DNA of 64,000 nucleotides from Salvia splendens (lineage: Eukaryota; Streptophyta; Magnoliopsida; Lamiales; Lamiaceae), in assembly GCF_004379255.2 (NCBI RefSeq), contig NC_056035.1, positions 34,921,208 through 34,985,207 on the forward strand, in the 5' to 3' direction. Under the pieces are notes generated by a model, which was given only the letters and a program-made list of their open reading frames with translations, did no database searches and was not told where the DNA came from. Both the position numbers and the translations under genes were made by a program. This document shows, piece after piece, positions 57,814-64,000 of this stretch; within the stretch, counting starts at the first letter, position 1; the number at the start of each line of letters is the position of its first letter.

Positions 57814-60800
57814 AATTAACATTTTAGATATATATTGAAAGAATGTTTCAAGATCATCAATTTGAGTAATGTCTCAATATAATAACTATAGGGTTACTGG
57901 CTTACTGTCTGTCTCATTGAAATATTCCTAGGGTGTTTTTAGCATTCTATAGCGTGAGACTGATTTGTAAGAAACGTATTTTTAATTATAGAATCGAATT
58001 GAATTGCATTTTTATTCTGTGAGTTCATTTATCCATGTATAGACAAATACGGCACAATATTATACTAATTATTTCTATATAACTTTATAGAAACTAGAAT
58101 TTCGTGCGATGCTTTTAACGTTTGTGAATTTAATATTTTGGGAATTGCAAACTCTTTGGAGTGGGGTCGTGCAGATTTGATTATCCCAATTGATGATAAA
58201 ATTCCTTAATTATGGGGTTCGTACTTTGCATCATAAGGTTGGGGACTAAAATTGTAAACTTAATCATTTTATTGGTATGATTTCATTTTGATTTCTCTAT
58301 TCCTTTTTCAAGGTTTGTATTATGATCTGCGATCATTCCTACGAACAATTCGATTTAAGAAAGTATTTTACGAGAGATCCGCAACTTTTAATAATTATTA
58401 GCTTGAATTGGGTGGAAATACATTAGAATCTATGTATGATCAATGATTGAGCAAAACCAAAGGTAACATATATATGGGAATAGATTACCAAAATTATTCC
58501 AGTTCGATTACATTTTATCTTTCCCAAATTTTCAATGTTTATATATGTTGTTACGATTTTAGCTCAGATCGGCTAAAATCGTAGATCAACTCCACAAACA
58601 CCCAAATCCTCACAACACCACCAACACAAATCACCACAAAACAACAATAGGCAACGAAATAGATATCAGCGATATATTGATTAACGAAATCACAAGTACA
58701 ATGCAGGAATAGGAATTCAACAAGAATGTAAATTTTATTGTTTGTACATATTTATGTGATAATCGATAAAAAATAAAATAAAATTCAATCATTCGACTTG
58801 GTTTTCAAGTAAAACCTATATTATTTCAATAATATCCAAATGTTCCAATTATATAAAACTTCTGAGTTTTTTATTTGAACCTTTCCCTATATATAGGGGT
58901 GACTGGGTGAGTGAATGTAAAAACTCATTAATAATAGTACTATTATTAAAATATTGGGGATATAATTATATATATCCCATATGCAATGTGGGGCTATACC
59001 ACTTTTTATATGCAAAATTTCCCTTTGTTAATGTCATTTATTTGACTGCAATGCAAATGTAGTAACTTTATGAAAATATTTATATTCGTGGCCTTTCATA
59101 TCATGTACAACAGTATAGGATCATATGATAATTAAACTCAAGCCCCATTTATTATAAAGGTCGTTAAAAGTCAATTAACTCATCATTTTGTGACTTAGCA
59201 AAAGTAATATCAAATCAGTACGCATTTGCTACTTAAGCCCAGAAAAGTACTAATAGTATATGAGATTTATCGAAAAAAAACTACTATGTTATGTCCTTTC
59301 TTGTGTATATTATCACCATAATATATCAGTATTTCCTTCTTTATCAATTTGTATCCATGCATATAATATAAAATAAAGATAATTGTAGCACATTTCTATA
59401 TGATTACAGGATTTAATTTTGCTTTGATTGATCTTTTTACAAATATTCCAAATTTAATAGATTAAACAGTATTTCGCTCACACAGGCCCAAACACTCAAA
59501 AATTTGCACATATACTACTAACTTTTCTTCAAATTTGCACATTTATTTAAATTCCTTCTTAAATATCCTGCATTTGTATATTTTTGTCCCTCCTAATTGT
59601 TTAATTCCTGACTCCACTCCTGCTTATATAGCACCTAAATATGTACATTGTATGACACGAGATTTACTTCAGTAAATATGTATAATTGTATGACATGAGA
59701 TTTACTTTTTAACACTATATAGTTCTTTTCATGAAAAATTAGAAAGGCCGCATGAATTTGTACCTATCTAATACTAATATACTCCAATATTATGACATGA
59801 TTTTATATCACAACTAGTTCATGATCAAGTTGAATAAATAAAAATTTAGCGTATCGTTCAATATTTGCCTCTCCTAATTAAGCCTAAATATGGTGATAGT
59901 TCTTCCCCTTCATAAATCATGATCCAGATACATACTAGAGTTTAAATTCCATTGCCATTTTTTTTTAATCAAGAAAATATCGAACCTACCTACCATATAC
60001 TATCACAATTAATGAATTGAATACATATACCAATTTAACTCGAGTAACTTCACATATCGTCCCATCTAATTCATTTCAACAGCTAGGGCCACACTGACCC
60101 AAACCCTATATCTACAAATTAAATTTTTTTGATCTAAAACCGTAACAAGCTATGAAAAGAAGAAGAAAAAGTCGTAGTGCAAATTGAGGTAATTAACCGA
60201 TCATTTATTTTAATTTGTTGCCAATTTTGATTTGTTTTTATCATGTGTGATTTGGTGTCATTATATTATTACTGTATTTTGTGATACAATTGTTATAGCT
60301 TGGAAATGGTATATGGTCAAAAATCACAAAGAGAACGTGACACTTTAATGGTGCCACCTCAAAATGGCTATTCGGATATGCCTTCATGAGTAAATTACTT
60401 CCAACAACCTTTGACATCTAAGCTTAGTTTAGTAGTACTATAATTGAATAAACATTTTTCGAAATTTTCAAACTCATTGTTCAAAAGTTGGGGTGAAAAG
60501 TCATTTTTGCTACTCACTCTAGCTACATGAAAAGTAGATGCATGTAGATGTTAGTTAATGGTGTAGATCATATGATGAAATTTTAAGGTCAAATTTGCAT
60601 TTTATTGAAGTCATTTATTGTTCAAACAAAGTTTGCGAGATGAAATAAATGAAGGGTAACCACAATTCTTGTATAAATCTCACTTTTCGTCTTTATTTAC
60701 AACGATGAGAATCTTAAATGATTTTTTAGATGGTAGTGTAAATTCGAGATTGCAAACCAATGAATTCATATTTAATTACTAGTATTATTTACACATATTT

Positions 60801-61462
60801 GTTTAATTGAGTAATAACTTATTCAGCTAATATATGGAAAACATGTTATATAAAATGATATAATGGAAATGTACTTTTTTATCTTGTTTTTGAAGTGGCT
60901 GACATTGTAATGTGTTTTGGGTCCTATAAAGAATCCTTCTTTTATATGTTTGTTCTTTTTTTGCATCTCTTACAAACTTTGCATATGTGATGCTTGAATA
61001 ACATATTCATAATCTGGTGGTCATAATTTCGTATGGCTACAAACACTCGTTTATAGTCAATTGCCCATTTTATTAATTAGAACAAATAATAATACTATCT
61101 CTTTATTATGTCATCTAATTAGTGAAGCTGGCCAGTTCGAAATCCAAGTTTATAAATTTGAATTCCACATATATCTTCCAAATTAATCATGATTACTAAT
61201 TTGTATTTTTCAATTATGTCTTTGAGTGATAACATTTCGTTTTTTTTAAAATGTAAAATGTTTAGTAGAGAGCACAATTAACAGGACACTATAGTAGCTC
61301 CTACTCCTATGATATACAATTTCGTAAAATTATCTCTATCTATGTTAGCTAACTATTCGAGATTGCAATTTGTGCCCATACTAATATATTTAGGAGGAGA
61401 TAATAGTTTGTTAGTTCACAACCCTTCCCTTAAATTCCATCTCTTCAATTCTTTTATTCAAT
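57814..61462. other. AT-rich intergenic region, no gene supported
   Basis: 3.6 kb without a convincing frame, RNA gene or transposon. The only sharp structure is a perfect 11-bp stem hairpin at 58553-58582. Confidence 0.55.
58553..58582. repeat. Perfect 11-bp stem hairpin
   Basis: ACGATTTTAGC, an 8-base spacer, then GCTAAAATCGT. It could be a MITE end, a matrix-associated cruciform or chance. No poly-T terminator context. Confidence 0.8.
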
Positions 61463-61679
61463 CACTCCATAAAAAATAGTCTCATTTGTGGACTGCACGA
61501 GTTTTAACGAAAAAATGGTAAAGTAAAAGAGAACGAGAATAATTAGGTAAAATAAGAGAGATAAAGAAAAAAATGAGTAAAGTGTGAGAGATAAATTTTC
61601 TATTTTAGAAATTGTGACTATTTCTTGTGGACAACCCAAATAATTAAATGAGACTGTTTTTTTATGGACGAAAGGGTGT
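61463..61679. mobile_element. Stowaway-like MITE
   Basis: The left end CTCCATAAAAAATAGTCTCATTT is mirrored at about 61646-61669 by AAATGAGACTGTTTTTTTATGG. Non-coding, about 215 bp. The left terminus has lost part of the CTCCCTCCGTCC consensus. Another unpaired CTCCCTCCGTCCCAAGTTAA follows at 61681. Confidence 0.7.
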
Positions 61680-61700
61680 ACTCCCTCCGTCCCAAGTTAA

Positions 61701-62817
61701 TAGAGGCATTTCATTTTCATCACCCGTTGTTGATGCTCTCTTAGGAAAAATTATTCGATGCTATAATGGAGTTTGTCTTGCTGGAAAAATAGATTAGATC
61801 GTATCAATTTTATTATTTAACTTTCTAATCCTAATTTTGTGAACTCTCCTTTCCATCAATAAAAGTTCACGCCTTAATTTGGATCTGAAAAACAGGTTTT
61901 AATTCATCATGATGATAATTTTGGTAGTATATATAGCCATAAAGCTGAATATCTAATTGAGCTCTTGATATGATACTTTCATTTAATTTGTATATACATG
62001 TATGTTCAAACCTATCATCATCAAATCGTATTCTATGAGATATGATTGATAAAAATAATTTAATTAGTTAAATGTTTTGTTTGCGTGATTAGACATGTTA
62101 ATGTTAAGCATAACGCGACCATCATCTAGTTACTCAATTGGATTACCAGTTTATCATCCAAAAGTTAAAATATTTAATCATCCTCCAATCCAATCTACAA
62201 TACACAAATTTTTAAATACTCTCACAAAGATTATAAGTACTATAATTATTGGTTTTAATTGTTACTCTTTCTATCCTAACTTTTCTATCCTAAGCTGGTT
62301 GATCCATTTCATTTAAACACCGGATTCAAAAATTGATGTAAATAATTAAATAAAATGAGAATAAAGTAGAAAAGAGAATAAAATAAAAAGGTGAAATAGA
62401 GACTAAATGAAGAGAGAGGATAAAGCTTTTGCCAAAAAAGAAACGGAAACATTTTGAAGAGTAGCCCGAGACTAGGGGCAAATATGTAATTATAAAATTA
62501 GATTTGGATGCATCATGAGATGGGCCCGAATGTTGGCCCAAAATAATCGAAATGTATAAAGGAGATGTATTCGGGCTTTGTTTGTTTGATTCGTATTCGG
62601 ACCCCACTTTTGAGACCCAAACAGTGAAAGGCTAAAGTGACACCTATTTTCACCGCATTTTGGATTGTTGCGAGGTTTTGGGCCACGTTTCAATGGCCCA
62701 TTTAATGGGTGACATGACAGATATGCCCTGTTTGGTCGGAGTAAATGAAGTCTTCGGGAATTATGCATGATATGATGGAAAAAAATTACTAGTAGCCTGT
62801 GATTGGAAAAATAATTA
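61701..62817. other. Intergenic, no gene supported
   Basis: AT-rich; frames here are short and unremarkable. Confidence 0.5.
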
Positions 62818-63017
62818 TACTCCATCTGTCTCATCTATGATGACATTTTTTTTTAATTTATGCCAACTAAGATGATACAATTCTATTTCTAGTAACTTTC
62901 TCTCCCCAATTAATACATCAAACTACTTTCTCTCTAATAAAATATTCAACTACCTTTCTCTCTCAATTTAATACTTGTATCGATTAAGAAATATGTTATC
63001 TTAGTCGGGATGGATGA
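62818..63017. mobile_element. Possible degenerate Stowaway-like MITE
   Basis: TACTCCATCTGTCTCATCTA at 62818 and TCTTAGTCGGGATGGATGA near 62999-63017 are imperfect inverted ends of Stowaway type; the internal sequence (TTTCTCTCTCAATTTAATAC) is typical of such MITEs. Confidence 0.5.
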
Positions 63018-63315
63018 AATAATTATAATAAAGAAAAAGTAAAGTAATAGAAAATAATGTAAGGAAACATGGTGCCAATTCTGTGGCGTTCAGTTCATTA
63101 AATAATAGTGAAATAAACCACGATAAATTATATAATATTAAATTAATTATAGGGGTAGATATGAAATGATTAATTATGAGATATAATATAATCTTAATAT
63201 TATAAAGATAGATCAAATTTTGAAAAAAAAAGAATGTTATCAAATAAGTGATAAAACTAATCACAACTTTTAAACATAAGTAATTATCGTAACTGAATGA
63301 CCTTTCTCTCTATTA

Positions 63316-64000
63316 GAGTATCCACAATAGGGGGATACATTGGTGGACAAGCCACTTTTATTTGTCCACAACCACAAAAAAAAATGTCCACAGCAATAGT
63401 GAACACTTTTTATTTGGACACATTTTATTTTGCAATTGATTGTATATTTTAATTCAATGTGAATAAAAATTATCGGAAAGAAAATAAATTGGAAAAGAAA
63501 ATTAAAAAAAGAATAAAAATATGTGCCCATATATTCATTGTATTATAGATACGGGAAAATTATACAACGAACATTTTATAAAAAAACAATATAAAAACAC
63601 CGCCACCGTCTACTCGGTGGCGTCATCGGAATCCGCCGCTTGTTCTCCATCTTCCTCGCTGCCGCGCCCCCCCCCCCCCCCCCGCCGTTGCACGTGTCCA
63701 CCCTAGCTGCTCTCTGATCTTCTGCATGACCTCGTAGTATACGGCCTTGGTGACCGGGTCCGTCGCTGTCTCATAGTGAACGGCGTTCTCCTAGAGTTGT
63801 TTCATCAACTGCACATCCAGGTTCCTGTGCATCACCGAGTGGGGTGTAGAACCCACGGAGCGCGATCCAGATGCGGCCGCGGAGAAGCGGGAAGCACCTG
63901 CGGCTCTAGCGTCGCGGATAGTGAACTGTTGACCCTGAGGACGTGGGCGCAGGGAGTGTGTGGCGGCAGGCTCGTCCTCCATATCGTCATTGAGGTCGAT
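63316..64000 (-). mobile_element. Harbinger-type element, truncated by window end
   Basis: TTA (63313-63315) followed by GAGTATCCACAATAGGG, close to the GAGCATCCACAATAG terminus at 33935. The minus-strand ORF1 C-terminal part occupies 63590-64000 and continues beyond the window. Confidence 0.7.
63590..64000 (-). pseudogene. Harbinger ORF1-like protein, C-terminal part (partial)
   Basis: The minus strand from the window edge reads DLNDDMEDEPAATHSLRPRP, QGQQFTIRDARAAGASRF and SVMHRNLDVQLMKQL, a stop at about 63791, then ENAVHYETATDPVTKAVYY and EVMQKIREQLGW, then a poly-Gly run from a long C homopolymer at about 63667-63683. It resembles the C-terminal end of the ORF1 proteins elsewhere in the window. 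The gene start lies outside the window. Confidence 0.6.

Noticed and set aside
63667..63683. Long C homopolymer
   Set aside because: Likely simple slippage or an assembly artefact in a GC-rich stretch; not a functional motif.
1..64000. CRISPR array, prokaryotic operon, integrated virus or biosynthetic cluster
   Set aside because: None seen: repeats are tandem duplications or transposon ends, genes are spliced, and no viral or pathway genes beyond LTR retrotransposons were recognised.

Overview
The window looks like nuclear DNA of a flowering plant, most likely a eudicot. It has spliced genes with GT-AG introns, plant Ty1-copia and Athila-like Ty3-gypsy LTR retrotransposons, PIF/Harbinger-, hAT- and Stowaway-type DNA elements, tRNA-headed SINEs, and AT-rich intergenic DNA. 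I cannot name the species from sequence alone. Roughly half of the window is recognisable transposable element, often nested.

Layout. 404-5271: PIF/Harbinger-type elements, including a head-to-head pair carrying two mirrored Myb/SANT-like ORF1 genes, a Stowaway-like MITE, and a deleted Harbinger derivative ending about 80 bp before a start codon. 5355-18861: a FANCI (Fanconi anaemia group I, DNA crosslink repair) homologue of about 13 exons. A 7.1-kb Copia element (5659-12730) sits inside its first coding exon, and several further frame breaks and stops mark it as a pseudogene. 19105-24185: two non-autonomous hAT elements, the second inside another Harbinger copy. 24190-33931: AT-rich intergenic DNA with inverted repeats, a local segmental duplication bearing two different SINEs at the same site, and a 300-bp tandem duplication. 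33935-42593: one Harbinger copy split by a young 6.6-kb Athila-like gypsy element that carries only gag and protease. 42852-47582: a second, decayed Copia. 48643-49114: the only apparently intact host gene, a two-exon FLZ (FCS-like zinc finger) gene on the minus strand. 49425-51005: another broken Harbinger ORF1 element. 52218-57808: a third Copia, with a SINE inserted in pol. 57814-64000: intergenic DNA, MITEs, and the start of another Harbinger element running off the window.

How the parts relate. No host operon or pathway is present; FANCI and FLZ are unrelated genes. The main theme is complementary loss among retroelements: all three Copia elements keep protease/integrase/RT-RNase H to varying degrees but lack gag, while the gypsy element keeps gag-protease and lacks the rest of pol. 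Target-site duplications (CCCCT/CCTCT, ACTCG, TCTTC, GGATG, GCTGCTGC, GGCGGATC, TAA) allow the nested insertions to be ordered. By-eye LTR comparison suggests the gypsy and the FANCI-disrupting Copia are the youngest and the 42.8-47.6 kb Copia the oldest.
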